A DNA stretch of 64,000 bases from the NCBI RefSeq assembly GCF_050003625.1, contig NC_134399.1:226304783-226368782 (forward strand). Direction: 5' to 3'. Position numbers and translations under genes: made by a program. Positions within the stretch are counted from its first letter, which is position 1. Every line of letters begins with the position of its first letter. The notes below the pieces were generated by a model that saw nothing but the letters and a program-made list of their open reading frames with translations, was not told the origin of the DNA and did no database searches. Below, one piece after another: positions 24,005 to 35,400 of the stretch. Origin of the DNA: Haematobia irritans. Lineage: Eukaryota; Arthropoda; Insecta; Diptera; Muscidae.

Positions 24005-24245
24005 TTGATATACGACAGCCCATACAAATGATTATCCAACATTTGCACAACGTAAGCATGTCGTAAGATTCAGAAAAAACAAAAATGTACGTGTCGGTGT
24101 CGTATCAGCTGATCAAGAAACAAGCAACATCGATGAAAATACGATTAACCTGAAAATATATTTCATTAAAAATTTGGTATTGTGTTGTTTTCGGTTAAAA
24201 TGAATGATGAGGAATTAATATTTTTCGTGAAATTCATTTAATGTG

Positions 24246-24462
24246 CTTTACAGACTATCAGTTATTCCGGACGTGTCGAACATATCCCATATATTGTGCA
24301 CATTATAAGTTAAGTCCGAAGGCATAATCGATAATGCTGCATGTTTGTGGGATCGATAGCACATTTACCGATTATTTGGTCATCGCCGACAATTCGTATC
24401 GATTGGCCACACTGTAAGGTTCTTTACAAACACAGACATTCCATCCGGAAAAGCTTATAGTC
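24246..24462. repeat. Repeat family R, copy 1 (about 215 bp, inverted ends)
   Basis: TTACAGACTATCAGTTATTCC at the left is mirrored by TTCCGGATG/CAGACTATAAGC on the other strand at the right. Other copies: 31512-31733 and 42236-42432, sharing TCGAACATATCCCATATAT and TTTACCGATTATTT. It lies about 270 bp upstream of the Mis12 start, so it may overlap the promoter or 5' UTR. Confidence 0.65.
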
Positions 24463-24729
24463 TGGACGACTATTTTGTTGTTGCTTTGCCAATTTTGCCT
24501 ATACGCATTATTACAATTAAAAACGCTCCAGTAAATACACCCCCCAACAACGCTCGCTTTCAACATCTTCAGCACTTGGTTAATGATGATCTTCGTTCGG
24601 TCCATCGTTACGAGACATGGTGAGGGGACGATGGAACGCTTTTAAATTGGCATAAAGTACAAATACAGGACCGACCAAGGACAACGACCAAATTTAAGAA
24701 ATTTTGTGTGGTTTGTAAATAATTTATAT

Positions 24730-25323
24730 ATGGAACAGGAACGTGAGATTGAACATTTTGGATTTTCTAATGAACATGTATCAGTCGAAAGAAGATATTA
24801 TGTTAAAAAAATCATTAACAACGCCTTGGATGGTATTTTAAACAAGATCGTTTGCTCCGAAGTAACAAACCAGCGTCTATTGGAAGAGAAGGATAAAGTT
24901 TTTCAGAATATTTGGCAATCTATCGAGGACCATGTAAAACATGCAGAAGTATTGGATAAAAAATACTTTTCAGTCCCTGAACATGTACTACTACCAGCCT
25001 ATTTTGACCACGAGAAGTCATATTCGGAGAGCGATGAGAAAAAAATTGATGAACAAATTGAGATGCATAAAAAGGCATTTCTTGAGGCACGTAATGTTCT
25101 CAAGCATAGTGTGTGCTTTTCATTAATATTTCATTTCTATAGAATTCCATAATGTTGGCTTCATTGAAATTGGAAAATAGTCAAATGGAGGCATTTCTTC
25201 CCTTTTTGAATGACGAACTCAACGTGCAAAGCACTCTCAAGGAAAGCTTTCGAAGTTTAAACATGAAAGAAATCAATGAATTGGTTGAGAAAACTTTGGC
25301 ATTTGCTGAGGCGGAGCATTAAT
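24730..25323 (+). CDS. Mis12: Kinetochore protein Mis12
   Basis: Subunit of the KMN kinetochore network that bridges centromere chromatin to the microtubule-binding Ndc80 complex. Exon 1 starts at ATG 24730 (M-E-Q-E-R). It has the early HFGF motif near residue 12 and the stretch VPEHVLLPAYFD followed by YSES, which parallels the family's IPSNILLPEDK...YSEED. The rest is predicted helical/coiled coil. Exon 2 encodes MLASLKLENSQMEAFLPFLN and ends AFAEAEH at 25323. A short intron lies between: the acceptor is TATAG ending at 25142, the donor uncertain (GTTCTC at 25096, about 47 bp, fits best). Total about 180 residues, as in other insects. An AATAAA lies at 25351. Identification is by remembered family pattern, not by alignment. 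Confidence 0.75.
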
Positions 25324-25408
25324 GATCAAAGCAACAGGTTTGATTTTACAATAAATTTTATTCCAATTTGTTTTACGATATTAAATTTTTTATTTTGAAC
25401 AATCAATC

Positions 25409-27200
25409 CTAAGGATAGTAAGTAGCTTTAAACTTCTTTTTGCTTTTTGGGCCCTCTGGGCGTACTGCTTTCGGAATATATTTCTTATCGTATTGATCTA
25501 ATGTTCGTTTCCATGGATTCACAAATACCTCAAAGAACCGGCGTCTTGCTTCTAGTGGTCGTGTTTTATTATCAATCTTGTATAGTTTTTCCCACATATA
25601 TATTTCGGGCAATGGTAAATGGCGAGGTCTATTCGAGCACATGTGCTTAAATGTCTCTTCCAAAAATGTTCGCTTTTCCACATCTGTATAGTCGGCCACT
25701 CGCTGGACATGTTTGTCCAAATATGGTGTCAATTCCTCCGGCGTTCTTTGTAAATCGGGCTTTCTGGTGTAGCATTGTATTAAATGTTTTAAAACTTCTT
25801 CATTAAAGCCAACTATTTTGCCGTTTTCATCGAATTCTTGGTACATTTCCATTTCGTTGGTCCCTCTACAGCTATTTGTGCGAGGATTTTCTTCGATAAG
25901 GTTTCCATACATGCACACTGTATTCAATTGATATTCGTAAAATGACCATGATTTTCCGGAAGTTATAATTGTTTGGGCATTATATGGATACGTTAGTTCC
26001 GAAAATGTATTGAAACCAAAATAGTTCGCTTGGGCTAAGAGCCATGCAAAGCTAGATTGAATTGCATGTGCATGCAAAGCATTGGCGTGGTCATCCTCTC
26101 CATAATTCTTCGGTCGCCATTGAATAGGTGCTCTCGTTTGGTACGAAATATAGCCAAAACTTGTTGAGCTATTTGGCCAGTAACCTGTGAACTAAACTGT
26201 CAACGATTTTGAACTACTACAATTGCATAGTGAACGAACCTGGTATATTTGTTCCGTGTTGATGGTCAGTAGAGAAGCCAAGTGTCCTTGGATCGTATTC
26301 GATACGCGGAACTTGTTTTGCCAATTCCAAATTGGTGTATGCGCTTTCATCTTTCCACGGTTGTAACTGCAAACGGTGCCTTAATGCCATCATTGGTCTA
26401 CCTTTGTATTGCATAAAGCGATCCACAGGGTCTTTCGCCGAATCTTTTTGCCATTCCTGGCCTTCCTTAGATTTAACAACATTTTTTGGCGCTTCTATTC
26501 CTCCAACGGACCAAAACGCTTCATGTCTGGGATTAAAATCAATTTCCAATTCATTAAGATGAGGAAAGTCCATGGAGAGGTTGTTTATTAAAGTCCTATT
26601 TATCTGTTCCACAATTAACTGGCTGAATGCTCGTTCCCGTTCAACAGGATTTTGCATTGATGTATCCCAAATATTTTGGCTGAAAAGTTTCTTTTTTTTT
26701 AAATAAAATAGCAACATATTTATGTTTGTAATTCACCTGAAAAATTCATGACTGAATTCCAATGTGTCCACTATACTTCCGGTTAAGGATTGAACATAGG
26801 ATGACAATTTTTCATCAACTTTATCATTCGGCATTGGCTCAAAAGCGGTGCGGGTATAATGTTGAATGGCTGGTAGGCAATTGTAGGGCAAACGTTCCTC
26901 GTTCATGAGAACCACTTTGTGTCCATAGTACCTTGGCATGTTTATTTTCATAAGTTTTTCTTCCACTGTGGGGGCATTTTGTATTTCTTCACGCCAGTTT
27001 TTGGATTTAATTTCTTTTTTACCCTTAAATGATGTATCAATTATTTCGGGATAATGTGGTGTCTCCCAATACTCATTGTTTTCATCAACATGGTCTCTTT
27101 GGACCGCCGCTTGAGCGTTTTGAGCCGGTGTCGAAATGTATGGACGACTTAAGGCCATACATCGCACCTTCCATAGTCTAGAACTATGCGAAAATAACAT
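25409..27200 (-). CDS. mRpS30: Mitochondrial ribosomal protein S30 (mL65)
   Basis: Protein of the mitochondrial ribosome (PDCD9/MRPS30 family, now placed in the large subunit as mL65). Three exons with consistent phases: 27200-26737, 26679-26240 and 26184-25409 (559 residues), with introns of 57 and 55 bp. The N-terminus is basic and serine-rich (LFSHSSRLWKVR), suiting a mitochondrial import signal. Exon 3 has the family's best-conserved block: AIQSSFAWLLAQANYFGF, then QTIITSGKSWSFYEYQLNT, ENPRTNSCRGT and GFNEEVLKHLI, closely paralleling human MRPS30. It is convergent with Mis12: the stops are only 85 bp apart and both AATAAA signals fall in that gap (plus at 25351; minus at 25394 or 25363), so the two mRNAs probably overlap at their 3' ends. 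Confidence 0.9.
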
Positions 27201-27857
27201 TTCCAGTTAACTTTATAGAAATTATTGCAAAGCCTCTAAATATCTATTGGTTATGAAAGAATCATATGGGACAACAAAAATGTTCTTATTAAGGGTGCAC
27301 CCAAACTGTGACGTACAACGTACAGCAATGAGCCACCTATTCAAAGGCATGCTGCGCATTGCGTATTACTACTAAAGCGTTTTGAACATATTACTACGTT
27401 GGGTAATCATTTGTATGGGCTGTCCAACGCCATATCAATTTGATAGTGAATCCCATCTTCAACATTAATTCAAATGGCCTTGCAAAATACTTGCTTTCAA
27501 CAAATTTTCCAATAGGTTTGAAGCATTAAAATGAAATTTAGTTTGAAAAGTTGTTGCTAATATGTTGAGAAATTGTTGCTAACGTGTTGAATTCTACTGT
27601 TGAGGGTAATGTCTGTTTTTTGTTGAGAACGCGATTTTCTCAACAATTTCTCAAATTGAATTCAAACTAATTCTTTAAAAATTTTTTGAAAGCGTATTGA
27701 ATATAAGCGTTTCTCCAATGCTTGTTTTTATTGGGTCGTTTCTCAAAAACAATCGCTGGTACGCAACGGTACGCAACGGTACGCTTACGGTACACGCAAA
27801 TACGCCTCAATTTAACTGGTCGATGTGGGGACAAAATTCGTAAATTCTGGTAAAATC
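27201..27857. other. Intergenic DNA upstream of mRpS30
   Basis: Shared upstream region of divergent mRpS30 and Ric8a. It holds a TTGTTGAGAAATTGTTGCTAA-type repeat (about 27540-27700) and a short direct repeat GGTACGCAAC (two copies near 27758-27780). No gene seen. Confidence 0.5.
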
Positions 27858-28448
27858 TAGGGATCTATAGTACAAACTAATAATCGATTTTTCGACATTT
27901 CGATTATTGACTTTTAATCAAAAATCGATTTTCGATTATTTTTACCAATGAAAATTCGAATATTCGATTTTTCATAATCGATTTTCATAGAAATAATGAT
28001 TCTAAAAAATATTCGATTTTATGAAATCTATTTGTCTTTTTGTGAGTATTATTAACAATATTTGGTAAGAAAAGCAAAAAATTAGTGCTCCAGTCAAACA
28101 TGTTAATTTTTAAATTTGTTTAAAAATTAAAATGTTCAATATAAAATTTTTAACATGTGCCAATCATTAATTTTTATTTCCCCAAATAATTACACTATAA
28201 ATTCAAGGAAATTGAAAACACAAAGATTCATTTCCACCAATTTGATATTTTATTTAATAAAATCAGAATTTTTATTTTTCTAGTTCAAAATTTAAACTAA
28301 ATTTTTGGTGGTCAAAATTAAAAATTAGTTGAAAATCTAAAATCGATTTTGCGATTATTTTTAGCTTAATAATCGATTTCGACTTTTTTAGATTTTCATG
28401 CCAAAATTCGAATAATCGATTAATCGATTTTCGATTTATAGATCCCTA
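27858..28448. mobile_element. hAT-type MITE (591 bp)
   Basis: Ends TAGGGATCTATAG (left) and TAGGGATCTATAAATCG (right, other strand). The 8-bp target GTAAAATC is duplicated exactly at 27850-27857 and 28449-28456. The interior is full of AATCGATTTTCGAT palindromes. It occupies part of the 1.5-kb gap between the divergent mRpS30 and Ric8a genes. Confidence 0.85.
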
Positions 28449-28710
28449 GTAAAATCCAAGTATGACAATCCTAACTTATTATTAAATGTACATTCATAAA
28501 TTTGACATTTTGTTTATTTATTTTCCATAAATCTAGAACAAGTATCGGCAAGCGCATAGAAGGTAATAATCATTTCGAAGTATTAATTGGTCACTAACAT
28601 TGTGCGCATACTAAGTATGTCGGATCAAGTTAATTGTGTTTTTATGGCTTCCCTGTGATGATAATGGTTGTATTTTCATTGTATTTCAGAAACTATTTGC
28701 TGTAACCGAC

Positions 28711-30400
28711 ATGGATGAGGAACATATAAAATATATAAATGAGAAAAATGCTGAAAAGTTCCCAAAAATTTTGCAAACATTTAACGAAGAGGTAGGTGTG
28801 AAAACAAGCCTTTGTTTGGTAATCTATTTTTGAGCAATGCCATTATTTCCTCCAGAACGCAAATCTTTTTCAATTCGAGAAGTTTCACAATAACGACTTG
28901 TGGGTTAGCCTATGGAAAGCTGTATTTTCGATTCTAAACGATGTTGGCTTGGAAAAGTACCATATTGAATGTCTAAATACAATAAGGATTTTATCGCGCG
29001 ACGAATCAAGCCTTCTTAAAAACAATATAGTTCCTGATGTGGGTTGCTTACTTAATCTAGCCCATTTGTCGTTGGGGACTTCGACAATCTCTACTGCCAC
29101 CACACCAGATTCCGATCAATCGTTTAATGTTGACATAGTTGTAGAAGCCCTGAAGTGTCTGTGTAATCTGGTCTTTCAAAATCCCGAAGTAAGGCGAGAA
29201 TGCGTACGCCAAAATGTTGTTGATCTAATATTTCAACGATTGTCGTCGTCTTCACAAACCGAATCTTCCATAGAGCTGTTCGACATGAAGCTATTGTTTT
29301 TGATAACTGCATTGGATACCACTGTTCGAAGCCGAGTTTTGATTGAGCTTAATGGTCTCACCTACTTAACCGAGTTGTTAGACGAAAAGCTTAGGAACAT
29401 TTCTGAATTCAGTGATGAACAGTTTGATATTCTTATTGAACTGCTGAAAGTATTGTTCAACGTAACATCCATGACTGATAAGAGTCCCAGTGAAAATGAA
29501 ATTCAAAGCCTTCACTTGACGAGTGTAATCCGCGATTTACTTTTGCGGTTTGGTGCAATGAGTACTGACAGGGAGCGTTCTGTTGTATCACATTCCATTG
29601 ATCTTCTGACGAATATCTCAAGCAGTTGTCTCAGCGAATTAATGATAAAATGCGAAGGTGCCACGCTACCATCAGATAAGCGTTGCATATTTGAAAATCG
29701 AAATGTTACCGCCTTAGAAAGCATACTGCGCTATCTTCACTATGTCTTGGAGGATAATGAAAAGTCTTCTTCCACTCACAAGGAACTTGTTCAGCCTGTA
29801 TTAGCAATTTTAGTGAAATGTGTGTCAAGTAATCCAATTATGAGACACTATGTACGAAGTGTAATACTTCCTCCGTTACGAGATGTCTACACTCGTCCCG
29901 AAGAAGGAAACGAGTTGAGAAATTATTTATGCCGACTTCAAGCAACTCCCAATGTGGTAGTAAGAAATCTCACGTACGAACTCTTGCTCGTATGTTGCAA
30001 AAAGAATCAGGGCCGTCTGATAAAATATTTCGGATATGGCAATATGGCTGGCCTATTCGCGAATGCAGGTCTAATGAGTAGTCGAAAGGTGGAAAATATG
30101 GAGTTTTCTTCAGATAGCGACAATAGTGATACAGAAGAATACAACCAAATGGAACATGCAATCAACCCTGTAGTGGGATGTTATATGCCTCCAGCTCCTA
30201 ATCCTTTAGAAGGAATGACAGAAGAGCAAAAAGAATATGAAGCTGAGAGATTGGCCACTTTAGTTGACCAACTAGATCGTTGTGGCATTATTAAACCATG
30301 TCGTATAAATGCCGACGGTAAACCTGAACCAGTTGATCATATTCTTCAGCTACAAGAAGAGTTGCCACAGCAACAAATGCCCCAGAAAGGTAAAAAGTAA
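28711..30400 (+). CDS. Ric8a: Synembryn/Ric-8A, G-alpha chaperone and exchange factor
   Basis: Cytosolic armadillo-type protein that folds and activates G-alpha subunits; in flies needed for spindle orientation, asymmetric division and gastrulation. Exon 1 is 28711-28791 (MDEEHIKYINEKNAEKF), intron 28792-28855 (64 bp, GTAGGT...CCAG), exon 2 28856-30400; 541 residues, close to the usual 530-570. The helical-repeat body includes ALKCLCNLVFQNPEVR and LFNVTSMTD. Near the C-terminus lies the diagnostic block YGNMAGLFANAGLM, then FSSDSDNSDTEEYNQ (about residues 445-457), an acidic run matching the CK2 phosphorylation sites known in Ric-8, and INPVVGCYMPPAPNPLEGMT. AATAAA at 30574. The start is the only ATG before the splice site in frame with the family N-terminus. 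Confidence 0.93.
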
Positions 30401-30954
30401 ATAGTGTACGGTGTTGCTGATTGGAACTGCGAATTACTTCTTACCCGACGCAATAAATACCACTTTTTAAATAAGTATTTTATGTGATCGTCTTCTGCGT
30501 AATTGGTTACTATTCCATTTATTGCAAACGACACTCCCCCGTTATAGCCTAACATAGTAAATTATTTAGATATTAATAAACGAATACTGGACAACTAAAA
30601 AATCTCTTACTATGTTACTAGTGGCATTTTTATATATGCATATATTTTACCAATACACTGTGGAGGTCTCTTGGGTGATATTTTTAAACAATTCGCAATA
30701 CCATCACCTCGAAATTCAAATCGGATTAAGAAAATAGAATGGAAAAAGACATCCACCAAAGGAATTTAAATCGCTTTGAAATCATTATTTTCTTTGGTAA
30801 GATTTTTTTTTTTTAAATCTGATATAACTAGAGGTACATCAATCAGATATGTCCTTTACATAAGAGTAAATCTCATGTACGCGAATAAAAATTAAATTTC
30901 GTGCGTGAGATCCCTGGCAAATGGGTCCGTATATTCATATTAATCGCATACATT
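30401..30954. other. Ric8a 3' flank
   Basis: Contains the Ric8a 3' UTR with AATAAA near 30574. Beyond that I see nothing recognisable. Confidence 0.4.
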
Positions 30955-31405
30955 CGGGACCAATTTTTGTACAGAAATAAAGTTTTGACAAAAGTTTCTA
31001 CAGAGAAAAATTTTGACAAAATTTTCTGTAGACATAAATTTTGGACAAAATTTTCTATAGAAATAAAATATTGACTAAACTTTCTATAGAAATACAATTT
31101 TGTCAAAATTTTCTATAGAAATAAAATTTTGACAAAATTTTCTATAGAAATAAAATTTTGACAAAATTTTCTATAGAAATAAAATTTTGACAAAATTTTT
31201 TATAGAAATAAAATTTTGACAAAATTTTCTATAGAAATAAAATTTTGACAAAATGTTCTATAGAAATAAAATTTTCACAAAATTTTCTATAGAAATAAAA
31301 TTTTCACAAAATTTTCTATAGAAATAAATTTTGAAAAAATTTTTCTATAGAAATAAAATTTTGACAAAACTTTCTATGGAAATAAAATTTTGACAAAATT
31401 TTAGT
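30955..31405 (-). repeat. 29-bp tandem repeat array (about 14 units)
   Basis: Runs of TTTCTATAGAAATAAAATT plus TTGACAAAA spaced 29 bp. Central units (31090-31260) are almost identical and the edges are degenerate. It lies between Ric8a and Erk7. Confidence 0.9.
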
Positions 31406-31511
31406 AGATTATTTTAATCTCGAATGGCAACCGCGTTTATAGTTCTAAAATATGATTAATATAACATTTTAAATCATGAAAAACATTTTACAATTTGTTG
31501 TTCGCTTATAC

Positions 31512-31733
31512 GCCTTGCAGACTATAAGTTTATCCGGACGACAATGATCGTTTCGAACATATCCCATATATCGGCCACATTATAAGTTAAGTCCTAAGGC
31601 ATAATTGATACTGCCGCATGTTTATGGGATCGGTAACATATTTACCGATTATTTAGTCATCGCCGACATGTCGTATCGATCCAATACACAGTAAGATTCT
31701 TTACACACATCCAACATTCCGTCCGGAACAACA
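31512..31733. repeat. Repeat family R, copy 2
   Basis: GCAGACTATAAG, then TCGAACATATCCCATATAT, TTTACCGATTATTT and ATTCCGTCCGGAAC, co-linear with the copies at 24246 and 42236. Confidence 0.65.
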
Positions 31734-31789
31734 TTATTAGCGCATATGACATGAAGGTAAAAAATAAAACAGCAAACGCCTATTGCGTT

Positions 31790-32262
31790 TTCGTCTGGCT
31801 TTTCTTTGTGTGTACCGACTTGATTCATACGTATGTGTAAATAAGCCGATAATGATTTAAGAGATATACCACAAGACTATTTTAATAATACGTCGCAACC
31901 GCATTAATAAATATAAAAATGATTGCTTTCAACGAATCTCCCTTTTTGCATTATTTTTATACAATATGCAGTTGCCGCAAATCATAATATTATTTCTTTT
32001 CGGCTGACTTTTCTTTGAGTGTACCGACTTGATTCATACGTATGTGTAAATAAGCCGATAATGATTTAAGAGATGTTAAGAACTTTAATTTTGTTGTATG
32101 GTGACTGTATAGAAAAATATACCACAAGACTATTTTAATAATTACATATACGTCGCAACCGCATTAATAAATTTAAAAAATGATTGGAGTCAACGAATGT
32201 CCCTTTTTTGCATTATTTTTATACAATATGCAGTTGCCGCAAATCATAATATTATTTCTTTT
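31790..32262. repeat. Tandem duplication (two units of about 200 and 260 bp)
   Basis: The order TTTTCTTTG(T/A)GTGTACCGAC, GTGTAAATAAGCCGATAATG, ACGTCGCAACCGCATTAATA, ATGCAGTTGCCGCAAATC occurs twice, starting about 31799 and 31989. The second unit has an extra 46-bp stretch (GTTAAGAACTTTAATTTTG and on). Unit boundaries are approximate. Confidence 0.8.
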
Positions 32263-32446
32263 CCTAGCCCATACCCATATCCAAATTCTTTAGTTAAAAA
32301 AAAAAAAATAAATAAAACAACAATCACAATATTCATACAATATATAATGATATTAAAAAATATATTATATTCCAGTACGATTGTAAAAAATATAGGCAGT
32401 TTGTAAGGCGTCACTTGAGCATAGACTATCAAGTGATATTGAAATA

Positions 32447-35400
32447 TTAAATGAATTTCGAAAAGGCACGCGAACCATGTTTTTGTAACGATATGCTTTG
32501 CTCCTTGTAAACCTTTGCTTCTTGTTGACATAATCTTTGTCCATTATATTTGTTGTTTACATATTTCTTGGTATCTTTACTGCGGCTCGAAAACGATTTT
32601 GAATTATCCACCATTTGAATCAACCTATCGCAACTTCCCGATGTGGATGTTTCTGGTTTAAGGGCATCTGAGTGTTTCGACTGTTTCGTTTTGGCAAGTA
32701 ATTGAATGTAACTATTTTTTATTGGCGTATCGGGATATTTCATTTTAGATGGCATTATTTTCAAATTATGTTGTTTTTCCATTTCTCGGTCATGTTGATT
32801 GTTGAAAATTTCATCATTGGCTTTCGTTTTATCCATTTGCTTGGTGTGGCTAAAAGTGTCCCGACAGAAATTTTTTACTTCATTCTTATAACGCTCTATT
32901 TCATCTTCTAATCTCTTCAATCGTCTTTCATAGCAAAATCGTTCATCTTGAGGTTTTGTAGATTTCTCGCTACCAGGAGATTTATTTGAATAATAGGTTA
33001 AAGATTTCGCTTGGCGCAAGATTGGCGAAGAAGAGGATGTTGTGTTAGATGTCGTAGGGTCTGATGTTTTGTTATTACTAATTTCATTATCGAGTTTGTT
33101 CAATGCTGTAGAGCTTCGGTGCAGCCTGTGTGAGTTGGTGGTGAGGAGACCCTTATAGGAACTATTTAATGAATGACCAATGGTGTTACTGTTGCTTAGT
33201 GAATGTCTTTTTCCATGTTGCGCAGGAAATTCATTGACAATATTTAATAGACTAGGTTTCGACTGGTGGTATTGTTGTCCTTGAGCTTTGGTTCGTTGTA
33301 TAAGACGATCTTCCAAAACATTGGATGCTGTTTGTTTTTCACCAACATCGTCACTGCTGGCAACTAAGTTATTGCCTAGTTTACCTTGTTTACGCTTGAC
33401 TACGGGCGTATTAGGAGTGGAAACTATTTTTGTAAGACTCTTTTTGGAAAAGTTGTTGTTGGAGTCATCTTTTTTCTCAGTTTCTTTGTCATTTAATTTA
33501 TATTTTTCTTCAGTTTCCATTTTTCTACTATTGTGTTTTACTTTTGCTAGCTTTTTTCCTTCAGACTTTTCTTGTGTATTTACTTGCGGTTTATTTTCGA
33601 TACTGTTGTAAGATAAAAAAAAATGAAAAATGAAGAAAATTCAAATGAAAATATTACTTACCGCTGTTTAAATACAGTATCTCCTAGCTTGGAGGTGAGT
33701 TCAATTTGTTTCTTCTCTGAAGAGGATACTTGCACAATTTCGTATAATTTTGATCTATATTCGGGCACACTAAGACGAACATCATCTCGAAATGGAGGCA
33801 AGATATCAACGTTAAGTTCAATTTCTGGTATTGAATTGCGAAACCTACATAAGAGTGAATTATTAAAATTTCCTTCGTTATTGTTAGAATTTTGTTGCTT
33901 GTTTTAAAAATTTTGAAAATTATCTATGTTAATTGTTAATTTATTAATTAATTATAATTTATAAATTAACTCGCAGATTACATTTACTATCTTACCAACA
34001 TTAATCACATACAGTAATTTAAAAGATCTTTGTATATCTTGTAGTGTGTGAATGAATAAATAAAATAATAATAATAATAATAATAAATATTTGAGATTTA
34101 TGACATATGACTCATAAAGTTAGCAATATCCACACATGAATTGGAATAGATGTAAAATCCTATTTTAAAATAGGACTTCGCTGGGTTTATATAAAATATT
34201 TGGCAAATCCAACAACGTCGTTTTCTATAGTATTATAAATATAAAAATATAATATCAATGATACCACCTCTCCTTTTCATAATAATTTAATTTTACTACG
34301 ATCTTTTAATAAATGGCCTAATTTAAAAACTGTGTCTGTGTGGTATCCTAAACCAAATGAACAAAGAAATATGCCAAAGTTTAAGAAGATGAGTTCTAAA
34401 AAAAAGTAGATTAGTAGATTTTTACCAACATCAAAGGTCGACAAGTCAATTGCACTATCATTTTAGCAATCTCGAAAGTCAATACTCAATTTCGAAATTT
34501 ATAGAAACGAGGTATCTGTTTTCGAACTTAATATATGTATGTTCTTCAAAAGCGTAGGAAGGCCTCTGGGGAGGGGGCTTAGACCCCCCCAGAAAAATTT
34601 TAGCCCCCCCAGAATTTGAAAACCTATTTACGATTTTCCATTTTTATAAAAAATAAACAAGCCCAGCCAAACAAGCGTCGCCAAAAAGTAATGAAAATGA
34701 TCTTTTTGGATCCGGAAGTGGTGCAAAATTGGCGAAGAAGCGATGAACTTAACATGGGCTTGTCATAGGACGGAAGTCCTCCATTTCAACAGCCGTTGCA
34801 CTGAATTTGCATCACTTCTTTAGGTGTGATCCGAATTCAATGTTTTGAATGTAAATTAAAAAATTCTGTTATATTTTGTCAAATAAATAATTTTTATAAT
34901 TTTTAATGAATTCTAATGCTTGTCGAAAACGTTTGACCTCAAATATTTTCAAAAATTCACAAGTTTTTCAGATTGGATTTAGAATTTTTTTCGACAAAAT
35001 TTAAATTATTTGTACCTTTTTATGAATTCTTACTTCGTTTTTAAGGTATTTGAAACAAAAAAGTTAGTTATAAAAAATTTAATTTAAAGAACTTGCTGAG
35101 TAGTTAAAATAAAGAACATCATTGGGAGTACATTTTCTGGAAGTGCTTTTAAAGTTGTGCCTTTGGAAGAACTTCCAAATTTTTTTGCTGGGAAATGTGT
35201 GCAACTACTTTTAGTTGCTTTATTATAAATTAATTTTCGAGTTATTTTGATGTCTATTTTTTTGTTAATTTTTATGAAATAAAACATTAATTGAAATATA
35301 AATAAATGAAATATAAATTTTTAGCTAGGGGGGCTATAGCCCCCCCTAGGAAAATTGTCTAGCTACGCTAATGATGTTCTTTGTCTTAATATGATTCTAG

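Larger units (their letters stand above)
19592..24245. other. Intergenic region between wisp/Gld2 and Mis12
   Basis: No convincing protein-coding exon on either strand. It holds the 5' flank of wisp/Gld2, a microsatellite (GTCT)n near 20325, several repeat fragments (20195-20865, 20866-21000, 21188-21260, 21361-21440) and MITE copy B (22980-24004) with its nested hAT-type element. Between about 21450 and 22700 I see nothing recognisable. Confidence 0.6.

Noticed and set aside
25087..25145. 32-bp Mis12 intron GTGTGC...TATAG
   Set aside because: Shorter than the minimal fly intron; the 47-bp alternative from 25096 keeps frame and fits the family spacing better.
32447..33520. Independent lysine/serine-rich gene
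   Set aside because: Joins in phase with the exon carrying the MAPK15 signature SVPEYRS; it is the tail of Erk7.
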